Source: Oxalobacteraceae bacterium (lineage in GTDB: Bacteria; Pseudomonadota; Gammaproteobacteria; Burkholderiales; Burkholderiaceae_D). Taken from it: 64,000 nucleotides of DNA. The stretch covers positions 106,952 through 170,951 of the forward strand of contig JAGKXB010000001.1 of assembly GCA_021151485.1 (NCBI GenBank). The letters run 5' to 3'. The translations under genes and the position numbers were made by a program. The stretch's first letter is position 1, and each line of letters opens with the position of its first letter. Under the pieces are notes generated by a model that saw only the letters and a list, made by a program, of their open reading frames with translations, searched no databases and had not been told where the DNA came from. Positions 17,875 through 30,056 of the stretch are shown in pieces.

Positions 17875-20443
17875 TTTTACTGAGTTTTTTTGCTTTAGTT
17901 GTACTTTTAGCCGAAGCAGATATCGGCGGTTTTGCTTTGCGCTCTTCAAATTCAAAACCGATCTTGCCATCCTTACCTTTGACTAAAAACGCCTTGAATG
18001 GACGTCGAGTACGTTGAGAGATAAAGCCGGGTAACAAGTCTGTTTTGCCATCGTTTAACAACTTGGACATTTGCTCAGGCAGGATTTCTTGTTGCAAGAT
18101 AATTCTGCCACTACGGAAATCACAGGCCTTAGGTTTGGCGACTGTTTTTTCACAAACATAAGCCAAACCCATTTCATATACAGAATGGTTACATTTGGGA
18201 CAAGGGCCAAGCGCGGTTTGCCCAGTGAAATCTACACCTTCTTGTTCCCCCTCAGTACCCGCCTCATCATTCTGGCCAAAATCAAACTCCAGCTTGTAAT
18301 TGTGAATCTCTTCATCGCGTACGATTTTCAAAATTGCGGCAAAAGGACGGCCCATTTTGGAGCGGAAACCCTGCAACGGCCCGATGGTACGGTTTTTCAA
18401 TAACTCTTCCACTTCCACCGTTTCAAACTGACGGCTCCCTGGTGTTTTACCGATGGAAAATTCGCATTGCGTGCAGGCAAAACGACGGTAGTTTTCTTTG
18501 ACTACGCCACCACAATTTGGACATGGCGTCACTAAAGTCGCATAATCACCAGGGATAGTATCGCTGTCATATTCCTTGGCACGCTTGACGATGATTTGCG
18601 TCATTTGCGCAATTTCACGCATAAATTCTTCACGAGAAATTTTGCCTTTTTCTATTTGTGAAAGCTTGTATTCCCATTCACCAGTTAATTCTGGCGCGGT
18701 CAATTCATTCACGCCCAAGCCCCGTAGCAAAGTCATTAATTGGAATGCTTTCGCGGTCGGCATCATCTCGCGTCCTTCCCGCAGCAAATACTTTTCAGTC
18801 AACAACCCTTCAATGATGGCAGCACGCGTAGCTGGCGTACCCAATCCTTTACCAGCCATCGCGACTCGCAAATCATCGTCATCCAGCAACTTGCCCGCCC
18901 CCTCCATAGCCGACAACAACGTTGCTTCAGTATAACGTGCGGGTGGTTTGGTGATTAAATCGTGGATGCTCACATCTTCAGTTTTTACTTTTTCTCCTGG
19001 TGCGACAGCGGCCAAAATAGTATTTTTTTCGCTTTTTTCCGCACTTTTTTCGGCATTCTTTTCGCTTTCATCCACGACTTCTTTGCCATAAATAGCTAGC
19101 CAGCCCGGATTGGTCATCACCTTGCCTTCGCTCTTGAACTGATGACCAGAAACCTCTGTAAAACGCGTTGTAACCTGAAATTCTGCCGCTGGGAAAAATA
19201 CCGCCATGAAGCGCTTAGTTACTAAATCATATAATTTTTGCTCTGGCTCGGATAAATTCTTGGGCGCCATCGTGGTAGGAATAATGGCGAAGTGATCGCT
19301 GATTTTAGTGTTGTCGAAGATACGCTTATTCGGCTTGACCCAATTCTTATCTAAAATCTGCGCGGCAAAACGTTGGTAATTATGATTTTCAGCAACTGTC
19401 TCTAACACCTGTTTAGCCGTTGCAATGTAATCCTCTGGCAAGTGACGAGAATCAGTCCGTGGATAAGTCAGCACTTTGTGTTTTTCATACAAAGCCTGTG
19501 CCAAACCCAAAGTATTTTTGGCAGAAAAGCCAAAGCGAGAGTTTGCTTCACGCTGTAAGCTGGTTAGATCAAACAAAGCAGGCGACATTGATGTCGTTGG
19601 CTTGGACTCTTCCTTGACGATGCCTAGCTTATCGCGGCAAGCAGCGACAATCGATTCTGCTGCGGCACGACTCCACAAACGCTCAGCACGTTTTTCCGGA
19701 TCGTTTTCTTCTTTTTTGTGTTGCGTATCCAGCCAGCGACCATGATATATGCCAGCTGCACAGACAAATTCAGCATGCACCTCCCAGAAGTCACGTGCGA
19801 CAAAATTCTTAATTTTTTCTTCGCGTTCAACCACGATGGATAAAGTTGGGGTTTGCACCCGACCAACCGTAGTCAAATAAAATCCACCTTCTTTCGAATT
19901 AAACGCCGTCATGGCACGCGTGCCGTTAATACCAATAAGCCAATCCGCCTCAGAACGACAACGTGCCGCATCCGCCAATGGCATCATGTCTTGATCACTA
20001 CGCAAGCGCGAAAAACCATCTCGAATCGCCGTTGGCGTCATCGATTGCAGCCACAAACGCTGAATTGGTTGTTTGGCTTTTGCGTATTGCGCAATCAGGC
20101 GGAAAATTAACTCTCCCTCGCGCCCGGCGTCGCAAGCATTGATTAATGTGCTGACATCCTTACGTTTTAACAAACGGTTCAACACCTTCAATCGTGCTTC
20201 GGTCTTGGCGATCGGATTTAAAGCAAAATTTGGGGGAATAACAGGCAAATTGGCAAACGACCATTTACCACGCTTAACATCGTACTCTTCAGGCGCACTG
20301 ATCTCTAATAAATGCCCAACCGCAGAAGACACAATGTACTGGTCTGATTCAAAATAATCCTCGTGCTTAGTGAAGCCACCCAATGACTTCGCGATATCAC
20401 TCGCAACAGATGGCTTTTCGGCAATAATGAGGGTTTTAGTCAT
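17864..20443 (-). CDS. topB: DNA topoisomerase III
   Basis: A type IA topoisomerase of about 859 residues. The Toprim domain starts at MTKTLIIAEKPSVASDIAKS and has DAGREGELIFR; the catalytic Tyr lies in VLTYPRTDSRHLPEDY. Two C-terminal zinc-ribbon-like regions (CPNC with CTQC, and CPKC with a later Cys pair) follow, as in the longer betaproteobacterial form. It relaxes and decatenates DNA through single-strand passage. The ATG at 20443 was preferred over 20491, as homologues begin at MTKTLIIAEKPS. Confidence 0.95.
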   Translation of the reverse strand: MTKTLIIAEKPSVASDIAKSLGGFTKHEDYFESDQYIVSSAVGHLLEISAPEEYDVKRGKWSFANLPVIPPNFALNPIAKTEARLKVLNRLLKRKDVSTLINACDAGREGELIFRLIAQYAKAKQPIQRLWLQSMTPTAIRDGFSRLRSDQDMMPLADAARCRSEADWLIGINGTRAMTAFNSKEGGFYLTTVGRVQTPTLSIVVEREEKIKNFVARDFWEVHAEFVCAAGIYHGRWLDTQHKKEENDPEKRAERLWSRAAAESIVAACRDKLGIVKEESKPTTSMSPALFDLTSLQREANSRFGFSAKNTLGLAQALYEKHKVLTYPRTDSRHLPEDYIATAKQVLETVAENHNYQRFAAQILDKNWVKPNKRIFDNTKISDHFAIIPTTMAPKNLSEPEQKLYDLVTKRFMAVFFPAAEFQVTTRFTEVSGHQFKSEGKVMTNPGWLAIYGKEVVDESEKNAEKSAEKSEKNTILAAVAPGEKVKTEDVSIHDLITKPPARYTEATLLSAMEGAGKLLDDDDLRVAMAGKGLGTPATRAAIIEGLLTEKYLLREGREMMPTAKAFQLMTLLRGLGVNELTAPELTGEWEYKLSQIEKGKISREEFMREIAQMTQIIVKRAKEYDSDTIPGDYATLVTPCPNCGGVVKENYRRFACTQCEFSIGKTPGSRQFETVEVEELLKNRTIGPLQGFRSKMGRPFAAILKIVRDEEIHNYKLEFDFGQNDEAGTEGEQEGVDFTGQTALGPCPKCNHSVYEMGLAYVCEKTVAKPKACDFRSGRIILQQEILPEQMSKLLNDGKTDLLPGFISQRTRRPFKAFLVKGKDGKIGFEFEERKAKPPISASAKSTTKAKKLSKNDA

Positions 20444-20619
20444 GACAATCGTCTCGTAAAATACATACAGCACAAACTTGCTTAATTGCAAATTTAAGCT
20501 ACTAAATAACTACTAAGTAATTTAAGCGGGCAATGATAAGCGGGTTGGAGCGAAATCCGCAAGCCAGTATCCAAATATCCTTTGGGGATTGTGCAAAATC
20601 GCAGAAACATCATCGTTAT

Positions 20620-21822
20620 TCAATTACGCACCAAAAGCCGATAAATGCCACCCGGCAAGCACTCTATCCACCCCTCCAATTCTAGATTCAACAATTGCGC
20701 GTTGAGTTCCGCCGCATCCAAACCAGAACGTGCAGCGAGAGTATCGACATCAACAGGATCAAAACCCATCGCTGCTAATAGAGGCGGCACGTCTACTCCG
20801 GTAGGCAAAGAAAGCGGCACATGCGCTCTCCTTTCCTTATTTTCACTATTACTTGTTTTTGCTGCTTTCGACCCATGTGGCAAGACTGCGTAATGGCGTA
20901 ACTCCTCCAACACATCTTCTGCCGATTCCACCAATTTCGCTCCTTGTTTGATGAGTTGATGACAACCTTTAGACAAAGCTGAATGAATCGATCCGGGAAT
21001 GGCAAAAACGTCACGCCCCTGTTCTGCCGCCATGCGTGCTGTAATCAATGAACCCGAGCGCGTAGTAGCTTCCACCACCAATATTCCACGCGCCAAACCA
21101 CTAATGATGCGATTACGCCGTGGAAAGTTACTGGCAATCGCTGGCATGCCCAAAGGGTATTCGCTCACAATACAGCCCGATTCAGCCAGTTGATGGGCCA
21201 AACTGCGATTGCGGGCGGGATAGACAATATCCAAACCAGTACCGATCACTGCGACACTGGATCCCAAACCGCGCAATCCACCTTGATGCGCCGCCGTGTC
21301 AATTCCTAGCGCCATGCCAGAAACAATGCATAAACCGGCTTGACTCAAGACTTCAGAAAATTTCTCTGCATTGGCAACGCCTTGCCCAGTAGCATTACGA
21401 CTTCCCACCACACCCAATGAAGGCGCTGACAATAAATCTACGCGCCCTTTCACGTACAGCAATAAAGGGGGATCGGCGATGTCTAGCAAAGATTTTGGAT
21501 AATGTTCATCCGCCAACGTTAAAACATGATTCTCAGGCTGCTGCAACCAATCACCTGTTCGCGCAATCAAGTCAAGCGTTTCCTTGGATGGCGGTGCCAA
21601 TAATGCATTCGCAACCCGTTCAGAAACCACCTTATTTAAAGCAGAAAAACTGGAGGCAAAAATATTGGCTGGCAAGCCAAATGCTGCTAATAATTTACGC
21701 GCAGTTTCCGGGCCAACACCTGGAATTTGTTCCAGGCGTATCCATTCATCAACGTCATTCACTAATAAAGTTGATGACGTTGATAACTTTGACAACGTTG
21801 ATTGAGAATGAGAAAAAGACAT
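20620..21822 (-). CDS. dprA: DNA processing protein DprA (Smf)
   Basis: A 400-residue protein with an N-terminal helix-hairpin-helix/SAM-like part (EQIPGVGPETARKLLAAFGL), a central Rossmann-like domain (GVVGSRNATGQG, GLGSSVAVIGTGLD, NRIISGLARG) and a C-terminal winged-helix domain. DprA binds incoming single-stranded DNA and loads RecA in natural transformation. ComF and type IV pilus genes in the window support a competence role. It reads toward topB with a 176-base gap. Confidence 0.94.
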   Translation of the reverse strand: MSFSHSQSTLSKLSTSSTLLVNDVDEWIRLEQIPGVGPETARKLLAAFGLPANIFASSFSALNKVVSERVANALLAPPSKETLDLIARTGDWLQQPENHVLTLADEHYPKSLLDIADPPLLLYVKGRVDLLSAPSLGVVGSRNATGQGVANAEKFSEVLSQAGLCIVSGMALGIDTAAHQGGLRGLGSSVAVIGTGLDIVYPARNRSLAHQLAESGCIVSEYPLGMPAIASNFPRRNRIISGLARGILVVEATTRSGSLITARMAAEQGRDVFAIPGSIHSALSKGCHQLIKQGAKLVESAEDVLEELRHYAVLPHGSKAAKTSNSENKERRAHVPLSLPTGVDVPPLLAAMGFDPVDVDTLAARSGLDAAELNAQLLNLELEGWIECLPGGIYRLLVRN

Positions 21823-21846
21823 AGAAAATCAAAAGTTAATAACTTA

Positions 21847-22698
21847 TTATTCCGGTGATTTAGCCACATCACCCACACGAACGGCATCTGTGACTTGCAT
21901 AATCAATCCATACGAGACGTGCTCAAATACGCTAAAAATCAACATCACACCATATGACTCATCGGGCAATTTTAATGAGTTATCAATAATTTTATTGACC
22001 ATTCGATTGGCTGATTTAGACACTGCAAGCACTGTACCAATATCCACTCCATCCTGCATACCACGGTTGATCACAACCACTTGATGCTGTCCGGCATAAT
22101 CCATGCCACCTTCAATCGCGACAATACGTGCCTCAAACTGCCGATTTGGCAAGCGCGGCACATAATCCGACAGCGATGGTATTGGCCTTACCAATAGACG
22201 ATCACCAACACCCATCTCTTCTTTGGATTGCTCCACCACAAAAGTATGCAAATCCTTATTCGCATCAGCACGACGTTGCAATTTAAGCGAGCCTAAGTAA
22301 GTTGCCTCATGCGCAATCACCTGCTTGAGCATAGGATCAATCAAAGGCTTACTCGGTCTAAATACCTGAAATAAGGCATTCCTCCCATCATTTCCATGTA
22401 AATTACCCGAGACATAGGCTGTATGCCCCTCTCCCAAAAAAACACGTCCCTCTTGAGTCGCAACGATGCGTGGTGCGGCTTCGATATCAGAAGCATCCAA
22501 CACAAAGGGCTGGCTCAAAAAAGGAGTAATTACCTTTGGTTTGATCGTAAAAATTGGTTTCTGATCCAAAGTTTCATTCCTAATGCTAGGAAACACATGC
22601 ACATTAGGTATCTCCGTCAAATCGGCAGCATGAACGCTGCACGCCATGAGCCCAATTAGAAAAACAGTAAAACAGGTGACTATGCTAAAATTTTTCAT
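21847..22698 (-). CDS. Secreted envelope protein of the LysM family upstream of def, lacking LysM
   Basis: A 283-residue protein with a clean signal peptide ([20 protein letters not shown]). The body, with [29 protein letters not shown] and [19 protein letters not shown], matches the conserved C-terminal region of the LysM-containing proteins encoded next to def in Burkholderiales. In those homologues a LysM peptidoglycan-binding domain follows the signal peptide. Here the signal peptide leads straight into the later region ([16 protein letters not shown]), so LysM seems to be lost. The role is unknown; it is convergent in no case and divergent from def. Confidence 0.68.
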   Translation of the reverse strand: MKNFSIVTCFTVFLIGLMACSVHAADLTEIPNVHVFPSIRNETLDQKPIFTIKPKVITPFLSQPFVLDASDIEAAPRIVATQEGRVFLGEGHTAYVSGNLHGNDGRNALFQVFRPSKPLIDPMLKQVIAHEATYLGSLKLQRRADANKDLHTFVVEQSKEEMGVGDRLLVRPIPSLSDYVPRLPNRQFEARIVAIEGGMDYAGQHQVVVINRGMQDGVDIGTVLAVSKSANRMVNKIIDNSLKLPDESYGVMLIFSVFEHVSYGLIMQVTDAVRVGDVAKSPE

Positions 22699-22754
22699 TG
22701 TTTCCCCTCGTATTTCGTCCTATTTCGTCCCTAATATTCAGTCGTTTTATTGCC

Positions 22755-23288
22755 ATGTCCCTCTTAACCATCCTGCGCTACCCCGATCCACGTTTGCATA
22801 CGGTTGCAAAGCCTGTGCGTAATTTTGATGATCGTTTAAAAAAACTGGTTTCCGATATGACAGAAACTATGTATGAAGCAGCCGGTGTGGGTTTAGCGGC
22901 ATCGCAAATTAATGTGCATGAACAATTGATCGTGATCGATATATCGGATACACACGATGATTTATTAGTGTTAATCAACCCCGAAATTATTTGGACCAGT
23001 CCTGAAAAAACGGTTTATAAAGAAGGATGTCTATCTGTACCAGGCATTTATGATGATGTTGAGCGCCACACCCAAATCACCGTACGTGCTCTGGACGTCA
23101 CCGGAAACTCTTTTGAACTCAAGGCAGATGGTTTACTCGCCATCTGCATACAACATGAGATGGATCATTTGCTAGGCAAAGTATTCGTCGAATATTTATC
23201 CTCCTTAAAGCGTGATCGCATCAAAACTAAAATGCTCAAAGAAGAGCGCCGCGCACAAAAAACGTCCAACAGCTCCCCTAAGCGATAA
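22755..23288 (+). CDS. def: Peptide deformylase
   Basis: All three motifs of the metalloenzyme are seen: GVGLAASQ (GxGLAAxQ), EGCLSVPG (EGCLS with the metal Cys), and QHEMDHL (HEMDH with two metal His and the catalytic Glu). About 177 residues. It removes the formyl group from new proteins. The ATG at 22755 ([11 protein letters not shown]) is the family start; the frame upstream to 22698 overlaps the start of the divergent gene. Its stop shares a base with the fmt start (TAATG), so def-fmt is an operon. Confidence 0.96.
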   Translation: MSLLTILRYPDPRLHTVAKPVRNFDDRLKKLVSDMTETMYEAAGVGLAASQINVHEQLIVIDISDTHDDLLVLINPEIIWTSPEKTVYKEGCLSVPGIYDDVERHTQITVRALDVTGNSFELKADGLLAICIQHEMDHLLGKVFVEYLSSLKRDRIKTKMLKEERRAQKTSNSSPKR

Positions 23289-24244
23289 TGAAAGTCATTT
23301 TTGCCGGTACGCCGGAATTTTCTGCTCAGGCACTACAAGCCCTACTGGCAGCAGGTTTTGAAGTCCCCTTAGTGTTGACTCAAGCTGACCGTCCCGCCGG
23401 GCGAGGCTTGCAATTACAAGCCTCGGCTGTCAAACAGCTAGCGCTGGCGCACACCATTCCTGTGGTGCAACCACTATCTTTGCGATTGGATGGAAAATAT
23501 CCTGATGCCGCCAAGGCAACACATGATTTGTTGCGCGCCACGCCACATGATGTCATGGTGGTTGCGGCTTATGGTTTGATATTGCCGCCCTCTCTATTGG
23601 AAATTCCCCCGCTTGGATGTATCAATATCCATGCTTCTCTCTTACCACGCTGGCGTGGGGCAGCGCCAATTCAACGTGCGATTGAGGCAGGTGATAGCGA
23701 AACCGGTATCACCATCATGCAAATGGATCAAGGTTTGGATACCGGCGCCATGCTAATAAAACAAAGTCTTCCTATCGCCCCAAACGACACGACAGCAACC
23801 TTGCATGACAAATTGGCGACATTAGGCAGCAAGATGATTGTAGAAGTATTGCGCCAGTCACCATTGACCTTAGCAGCTGTGCCACAAACAGAAGACGGCG
23901 CTAACTACGCCGCTAAAATTCTCAAAGAAGAAGCCGCACTGGACTTCACCCAAAGCGCCGACATACTCGCCCGAAAAATCCGCGCCTTCAATCCTTTTCC
24001 CGGTGCTTATGCGGTATTGAATGGCGTCAATATCAAAATCTGGCAGGCAGAAGTATTGCCAGGCATTAATGCAAATAACGCCCAACCCGGCCAAATACTG
24101 GCCGCTCATGCAAATGAGGGAATTATCGTTGCGTGCGGCAAAGGCGCACTGCGATTAATAGAATTACAAAAACCAGGCGGCAAACGCTTGCCAGCCGCAC
24201 AGTTTTTACAGGGGTTTTCTATGGAAAGTGGTCAATTTGCTTAA
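23288..24244 (+). CDS. fmt: Methionyl-tRNA formyltransferase
   Basis: A 318-residue enzyme with the formyltransferase core: [20 protein letters not shown] at the start, the catalytic [20 protein letters not shown] with the Asn/His pair, and [11 protein letters not shown]. The C-terminal OB-like domain binds the tRNA. It formylates initiator Met-tRNA using formyl-tetrahydrofolate. It starts on the last base of the def stop codon. Confidence 0.96.
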   Translation: MKVIFAGTPEFSAQALQALLAAGFEVPLVLTQADRPAGRGLQLQASAVKQLALAHTIPVVQPLSLRLDGKYPDAAKATHDLLRATPHDVMVVAAYGLILPPSLLEIPPLGCINIHASLLPRWRGAAPIQRAIEAGDSETGITIMQMDQGLDTGAMLIKQSLPIAPNDTTATLHDKLATLGSKMIVEVLRQSPLTLAAVPQTEDGANYAAKILKEEAALDFTQSADILARKIRAFNPFPGAYAVLNGVNIKIWQAEVLPGINANNAQPGQILAAHANEGIIVACGKGALRLIELQKPGGKRLPAAQFLQGFSMESGQFA

Positions 24245-24297
24245 TCGTCGAATTGAAGCAAAATACCCGGACCCGACGACAGCGACACAATCATGTG

Positions 24298-25434
24298 TCA
24301 GATCAAAATCATATTATCCCGATGAATCAACTCTGACTCTTCGACAAAACCCAAAATAGCTTCAATTTCAGCAGAAGCATGACGCATGATACGACGTGTT
24401 TCTGCACTGCTGTAGTTGGCTAAGCCGCGAGCAATTTCGTGGTTATTTTCATCAATACAAGTGATCACAGCACCGCGGCCAAACTCACCTCTAACGGCTG
24501 TCACACCAATTGGCAATAAGGATTTGCCTTCTTCTAATAATTTCTGGACCGCACCAGCGTCTAACACTACTTTGCCGGCTGTTTGCAAATGATCGGCCAT
24601 CCATTGCTTGCGTGCAGTGAGGCGTCCGGTTTGTGCAATCAATTGCGTGCCGATTGCTTCGCCAGTTGCCAAGCGCGTCAGCACGTCTTTTTCACGTCCC
24701 CAGGCAATGACCGTATGCGCACCAGAACTGGCGGCTCGCTTAGCTGCAAGAATCTTTGTCAACATACCACCACGACCTATGTTGCTGCCAGCGCCACCTG
24801 CCATAGCTTCCAGTTTCACATCGCCAGCTTGTGCCTCTTGCACCAGTTGCGCTGTGGCATCTTTGCGTGGATCGGCTGTGTATAAGCCTTTTTGATCGGT
24901 CAAAATAATCAAAGCATCGCCTTCGATCAAATTGGTCACCAAAGCGCCCAAGGTATCGTTATCACCAAACTTGATTTCATCCGTAACGACAGTGTCATTT
25001 TCATTGATGATGGGAATCACGCCCAAACGCAATAACGTAAACAAGGTGGAGCGCGCATTCAAATAACGCTCTCTATCCACCAAATCGGCATGTGTTAACA
25101 ATACTTGCGCAGTATGCAAATGATGATGCTTGAAACTGGTTTCATAAATTTGCACCAAACCCATTTGTCCAACTGCTGCGCAAGCTTGCAACTCATGAAT
25201 AGCCGTAGGACGGTGCTCAAAGCTCAAGCGCTGCATGCCTTCTGCAATCGCCCCTGAGCTGACTAAAATCACTTCTTTGCCCAGCTTACGCAACTTTGCA
25301 ATTTGCTCCGCCCACAATGCAATCGCCACACTATCCAAACCCTTGCCATCGTTGGTCAACAAAGAAGAACCAATTTTAATGACGATACGCTGGGCTTTTT
25401 GTACGACTGGAACAATAGGTACGATGGAACTCAT
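24298..25434 (-). CDS. proB: Glutamate 5-kinase
   Basis: An amino-acid-kinase fold ([44 protein letters not shown]) followed by a C-terminal PUA domain, about 378 residues, the normal two-domain length. It phosphorylates glutamate in the first step of proline synthesis. The ATG at 25434 was preferred to the TTG at 25443. It lies 16 bases after obgE in the same direction. Confidence 0.95.
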   Translation of the reverse strand: MSSIVPIVPVVQKAQRIVIKIGSSLLTNDGKGLDSVAIALWAEQIAKLRKLGKEVILVSSGAIAEGMQRLSFEHRPTAIHELQACAAVGQMGLVQIYETSFKHHHLHTAQVLLTHADLVDRERYLNARSTLFTLLRLGVIPIINENDTVVTDEIKFGDNDTLGALVTNLIEGDALIILTDQKGLYTADPRKDATAQLVQEAQAGDVKLEAMAGGAGSNIGRGGMLTKILAAKRAASSGAHTVIAWGREKDVLTRLATGEAIGTQLIAQTGRLTARKQWMADHLQTAGKVVLDAGAVQKLLEEGKSLLPIGVTAVRGEFGRGAVITCIDENNHEIARGLANYSSAETRRIMRHASAEIEAILGFVEESELIHRDNMILI

Positions 25435-25450
25435 GAGCGGCAATCAATAA

Positions 25451-26575
<1,125 letters not shown>

Positions 26576-26586
26576 TCAAAAAATAA

Positions 26587-26611
26587 AAGGCCCTACTTTG
26601 AGCAGAGCCTT
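26587..26611 (-). terminator. Intrinsic terminator after rpmA
   Basis: On the minus strand an 11-base stem (AAGGCTCTGCT / AGTAGGGCCTT, with wobble pairs) encloses a 3-base loop and is followed by TTATTTTTT. It stands between rpmA and obgE, 20 bases before the obgE start, so obgE would need read-through or its own promoter. Confidence 0.7.
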
Positions 26612-26670
26612 TTTTACATCATTAACATTATTACAAATCGAAAGACTAAGGCCTTACTTATTTGTGATAT

Positions 26671-26934
26671 TTACGCTGCTGCAGGAACAACAGTCACAAC
26701 CTGACGTTGTGGCGCGCCCTTGATAACAAACTGCACTTTGCCAGCAACCAATGCAAACAAAGTATGATCTTTGCCCAAACCTACGTTTTCACCAGGATGA
26801 ACGCGCGTACCGCGTTGGCGAACAATGATGCCACCAGCATTAATTGATTGGCCGCCGTATACCTTTACACCAAGTCGTTTTGATTCTGAATCACGACCAT
26901 TCCGCGTAGTGCCGCCGCCTTTTTTATGTGCCAT
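26671..26934 (-). CDS. rpmA: 50S ribosomal protein bL27
   Basis: An 87-residue basic protein starting [20 protein letters not shown], the unmistakable bL27 N-terminus that reaches the peptidyl transferase centre, followed by [20 protein letters not shown]. Full length. It follows rplU by 69 bases. Confidence 0.98.
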   Translation of the reverse strand: MAHKKGGGTTRNGRDSESKRLGVKVYGGQSINAGGIIVRQRGTRVHPGENVGLGKDHTLFALVAGKVQFVIKGAPQRQVVTVVPAAA

Positions 26935-27003
26935 TTAAGACTCCTTGTTATTTCTATCTATATCTAATTATCGATAATGCCTAAAACCAATGCTTATTAG
27001 CAA

Positions 27004-27315
27004 TTAAGCATTGATAGAAACGATTTGGACTTCAGTGTAATTTTGGCGATGACCTTGACGCTTTTGGTAATGCTTACGACGACGCATCTTGAAAATCTTG
27101 ACCTTGTCATGCCGACCTTGCGCTAATACCGTCGCTTGTACCGTTGCACCTTGAACCAAAGGCGCACCAAATTTAATGGTATCGCCAGCGCCAACTGCAA
27201 GCACTTGATCTAAGGTGATTTCGGAACCAATGTCTGCAGGTATCTGTTCTATTTTAAGTTTTTCGCCAGCAGCAACTTTGTATTGTTTACCACCGGTTTT
27301 TATGACCGCGTACAT
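27004..27315 (-). CDS. rplU: 50S ribosomal protein bL21
   Basis: A 103-residue protein beginning [20 protein letters not shown], the bL21 signature, ending with the basic [20 protein letters not shown] region that binds 23S rRNA. The frame is open to 27450, but homologues start at the ATG at 27315. Heads the rplU-rpmA operon. Confidence 0.98.
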   Translation of the reverse strand: MYAVIKTGGKQYKVAAGEKLKIEQIPADIGSEITLDQVLAVGAGDTIKFGAPLVQGATVQATVLAQGRHDKVKIFKMRRRKHYQKRQGHRQNYTEVQIVSINA

Positions 27316-27578
27316 GTGTAACCTCATCGAAATGATTAAAAAAACTTCTCCCGAAGAATACCGAGAAGAACTAAATATTGTACACAAAGCAGGGAATCCT
27401 GTCAAAGTGGTAATAGCCCAACTAATTACTACCAATACACAATACAACAAACGGAACTATGTTAGTACGGACGGTGATATTGGCAGCGACCCACCTCGGC
27501 AAGAAATCTCATCGTATAATTCTGAAAAATTTCAAAAGTATAATATTTCTACTTTCTACTTATATCAGCAGGTTTACT

Positions 27579-28568
27579 TTGTCTGTCGCAACCAACAACG
27601 CAACGCAACACACCATCCTTCAAACGGTCTCCAGCGATATGGATGCGGTCAATCGAGTAATACGAGAAAGACTACATTCTGAAGTCAGCCTGGTTAACCA
27701 AATTTCAGAGTACATCATCCATGCAGGCGGCAAACGAATACGCCCGCTACTGGCATTGCTGTTTGCTCAGGCGCACCATTATCAAGGCTTGCATCATCAC
27801 GAGCTGGCTGCGATTGTTGAATTCATCCACACGGCGACCCTGCTACACGATGATGTTGTGGATGAGTCCTCCATGCGGCGTGGTCGCAAAACTGCCAACG
27901 CTTTGTTTGGCAATGCGGCGGCGGTGCTGGTGGGCGATTTTCTGTATTCACGCTCCTTTCAAATGATGGTGTCGATAGGCAATATGCGCGTTATGCAGAT
28001 CCTGGCAGATGCCACCAACGTGATTGCTGAAGGCGAGGTATTGCAATTATTGAACATGCATGATCCTGACGTTTCTGAAGAACGTTACCTGCACGTCATT
28101 CACTCGAAAACCGCCAAATTATTTGAAGCCGCAAGTCAGCTTGGCGCGTTAATTGCCCAAGCATCGGATGAAGAAGTAGAAGCCGCGGCAGAATATGGGC
28201 GTTCGTTAGGCACAGCATTCCAGTTGATTGATGACGTGTTAGATTATTCAGGCAATGTGGCCGATATCGGCAAAAATGTAGGGGACGATTTACGCGAAGG
28301 CAAACCAACCCTACCGCTCATTTATTTGCTGAAAAATGGCACTTCAGAACAACGCACACTGGTACGCAAATGCATTGAAACTGGAGATGAGACACATTTT
28401 GATGCTGTGTTAATTGCCATCACACAGTCCGGCGCACTCGCTTACACCAAGCAACAAGCCGAGCTGGCAGCCAAGCGCGCAGCCCTCTCGATTGCGGCCC
28501 TGCCAGATAGTCGATACAAAGAATCCTTGCTACAATTGTGCGCTTTCGCAGTCAGCAGAAATCACTAG
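27579..28568 (+). CDS. ispB: Octaprenyl diphosphate synthase
   Basis: A polyprenyl synthase of about 330 residues. The two aspartate-rich motifs are LLHDDVVDESSMRRG (DDxxD) and FQLIDDVLDYSG (DDxxD), and GGKRIRPLLALL is the IPP-binding GGKxxRP. It makes the side chain of ubiquinone. The preferred start is the TTG at 27579, giving (M)SVATNNATQHTILQTV, which matches the usual N-terminus; the ATG at 27639 would cut into it, and the TTG upstream at 27459 would add an unlikely tail. Divergent from rplU. Confidence 0.93.
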   Translation: MSVATNNATQHTILQTVSSDMDAVNRVIRERLHSEVSLVNQISEYIIHAGGKRIRPLLALLFAQAHHYQGLHHHELAAIVEFIHTATLLHDDVVDESSMRRGRKTANALFGNAAAVLVGDFLYSRSFQMMVSIGNMRVMQILADATNVIAEGEVLQLLNMHDPDVSEERYLHVIHSKTAKLFEAASQLGALIAQASDEEVEAAAEYGRSLGTAFQLIDDVLDYSGNVADIGKNVGDDLREGKPTLPLIYLLKNGTSEQRTLVRKCIETGDETHFDAVLIAITQSGALAYTKQQAELAAKRAALSIAALPDSRYKESLLQLCAFAVSRNH

Positions 28569-28601
28569 AAACACATACAAGCATTCTAAATTTTTCCACA
28601 T

Positions 28602-28678
28602 CGGGGTGTAGCTTAGTCCGGTAGAGCGCTACGTTCGGGACGTAGAGGCCGGAGGTTCGAATCCTCTCACCCCGACCA
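28602..28678 (+). tRNA. tRNA-Pro (anticodon CGG)
   Basis: 77 nt. The acceptor stem CGGGGTG pairs with CACCCCG, the anticodon stem-loop is CTACG-TTCGGGA-CGTAG with anticodon CGG, the T arm is GGAGG-TTCGAAT-CCTCT, and CCA is encoded. It reads the codon CCG. Located 33 bases after ispB. Confidence 0.97.
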
Positions 28679-28738
28679 ACCCTTTCTGCTGTAATTTCAT
28701 TCATTTTTTGTGATAGCAACCACTTAACCTGTCATCCT

Positions 28739-30040
28739 TTGCATACCATTCATTTATGGGCACAAGTTATTGTGCTCTGCCTCTTAATCTCCTTATCTGC
28801 TTTTTTCGCGATGGTCGAAACCGCCTTGATGGCAGCCAATCGCTATCGCTTGCGCCATTTGGCTAAACGTGGCAACAAACACGCCATCGCTACAATTTGG
28901 TTGCTTGAGCGGATAGACAAGGTTTTATCCTTAGTCCTGATTGCCAACACCATCATCAACGCAATGATCACTGCCATGGTGACAGCGATTGCGATTACCG
29001 CATTTGGCAATCACAAAGAAGTACTGACGATTGCAACCGGAACCGTAGCGTTTTTATTAATTGTCTTCGCTGAAATCTCACCTAAAATTATCGGTGCCAC
29101 GTATTCGGAACGCATCGCGCTCAACACCAGTTGGGCGTTGAAACCATTAATGGTGCTGGCCAAACCAGCGGTCTGGTTTGTCAATTTATTTGTTTCAGGA
29201 TTACTAAAAACACTACGCATTAAAGTTGGCAATACCGAAACTTCGGAACGTTTATCGACCGAAGAATTGCGCTCTATCGTTTTAGAAGGCAGTAACTTTA
29301 TTCCAAAAAAACACAAAAGCATTTTGCTGAATTTGTTTGATCTCGAAACAATTTCAGTCGAAGACATCATGACGCCACGGCCACAAATTGAAGCGCTCAA
29401 TTTAGCCACCTCCGTGGACGAGATCAAACACCAACTCACCACTTGCTATCACAACAAACTTCCTGTGTACGAAGGTGAGATCAATCAAATTATCGGCATT
29501 TTGCATGTGCGAAAAGCACTGGCGCTACTCAATCAAACAGAAGATTTAACGGTCAAACATTTTCGTGACTTATTGACACCCCCCTATTTCATTCCCGAAG
29601 ACACTAGCGTATTTACGCAATTACAATACTTTCAGGAAAATCGGGAACGGCTGGGCATTATTGTGGATGAATACGGCGAAGTACAAGGCTTGGTTACACT
29701 GGAAGACATCATTGAAGAAATGATAGGAGAATTCACCACATCCATGGCCAGTGCGACCGGCACAGCAGGTACAAGTGCTTATAGTTGGAATGCACAGCAT
29801 GAATGTTTATTAAAAGGCACCAGTACGCTACGTGACATCAATAAATATTTAGGCCTCAATTTCCCACTGGATGGACCTAAAACGTTGAATGGTTTATTGC
29901 TGGAGTTGTTACAGGACATACCAGATGCCAGTATTAGCTTAAAAGTCGCCAATTGTGTGATCGAGATCATACAAGTCCAAGATCAAGCGATCAAAATCGT
30001 GAAACTTATTCGTTTGCCGAATCATCAAATAAGCGAGTAA
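28739..30040 (+). CDS. CNNM/CorC-HlyC family membrane protein with CBS domains
   Basis: A 433-residue protein: three or four N-terminal membrane helices (CNNM/DUF21 domain), a tandem CBS pair (around VEDIMTPRPQIEALNLA and FQENRERLGIIVDEYGEVQG), and a C-terminal transporter-associated CorC_HlyC domain. Family members act in magnesium or cobalt efflux in the inner membrane; the haemolysin name is historical. The start is a TTG at 28739. It lies just after tRNA-Pro and in front of pilB, a common Burkholderiales arrangement. Confidence 0.88.
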   Translation: MHTIHLWAQVIVLCLLISLSAFFAMVETALMAANRYRLRHLAKRGNKHAIATIWLLERIDKVLSLVLIANTIINAMITAMVTAIAITAFGNHKEVLTIATGTVAFLLIVFAEISPKIIGATYSERIALNTSWALKPLMVLAKPAVWFVNLFVSGLLKTLRIKVGNTETSERLSTEELRSIVLEGSNFIPKKHKSILLNLFDLETISVEDIMTPRPQIEALNLATSVDEIKHQLTTCYHNKLPVYEGEINQIIGILHVRKALALLNQTEDLTVKHFRDLLTPPYFIPEDTSVFTQLQYFQENRERLGIIVDEYGEVQGLVTLEDIIEEMIGEFTTSMASATGTAGTSAYSWNAQHECLLKGTSTLRDINKYLGLNFPLDGPKTLNGLLLELLQDIPDASISLKVANCVIEIIQVQDQAIKIVKLIRLPNHQISE

Positions 30041-30056
30041 GGTTTAACGCACCTGG

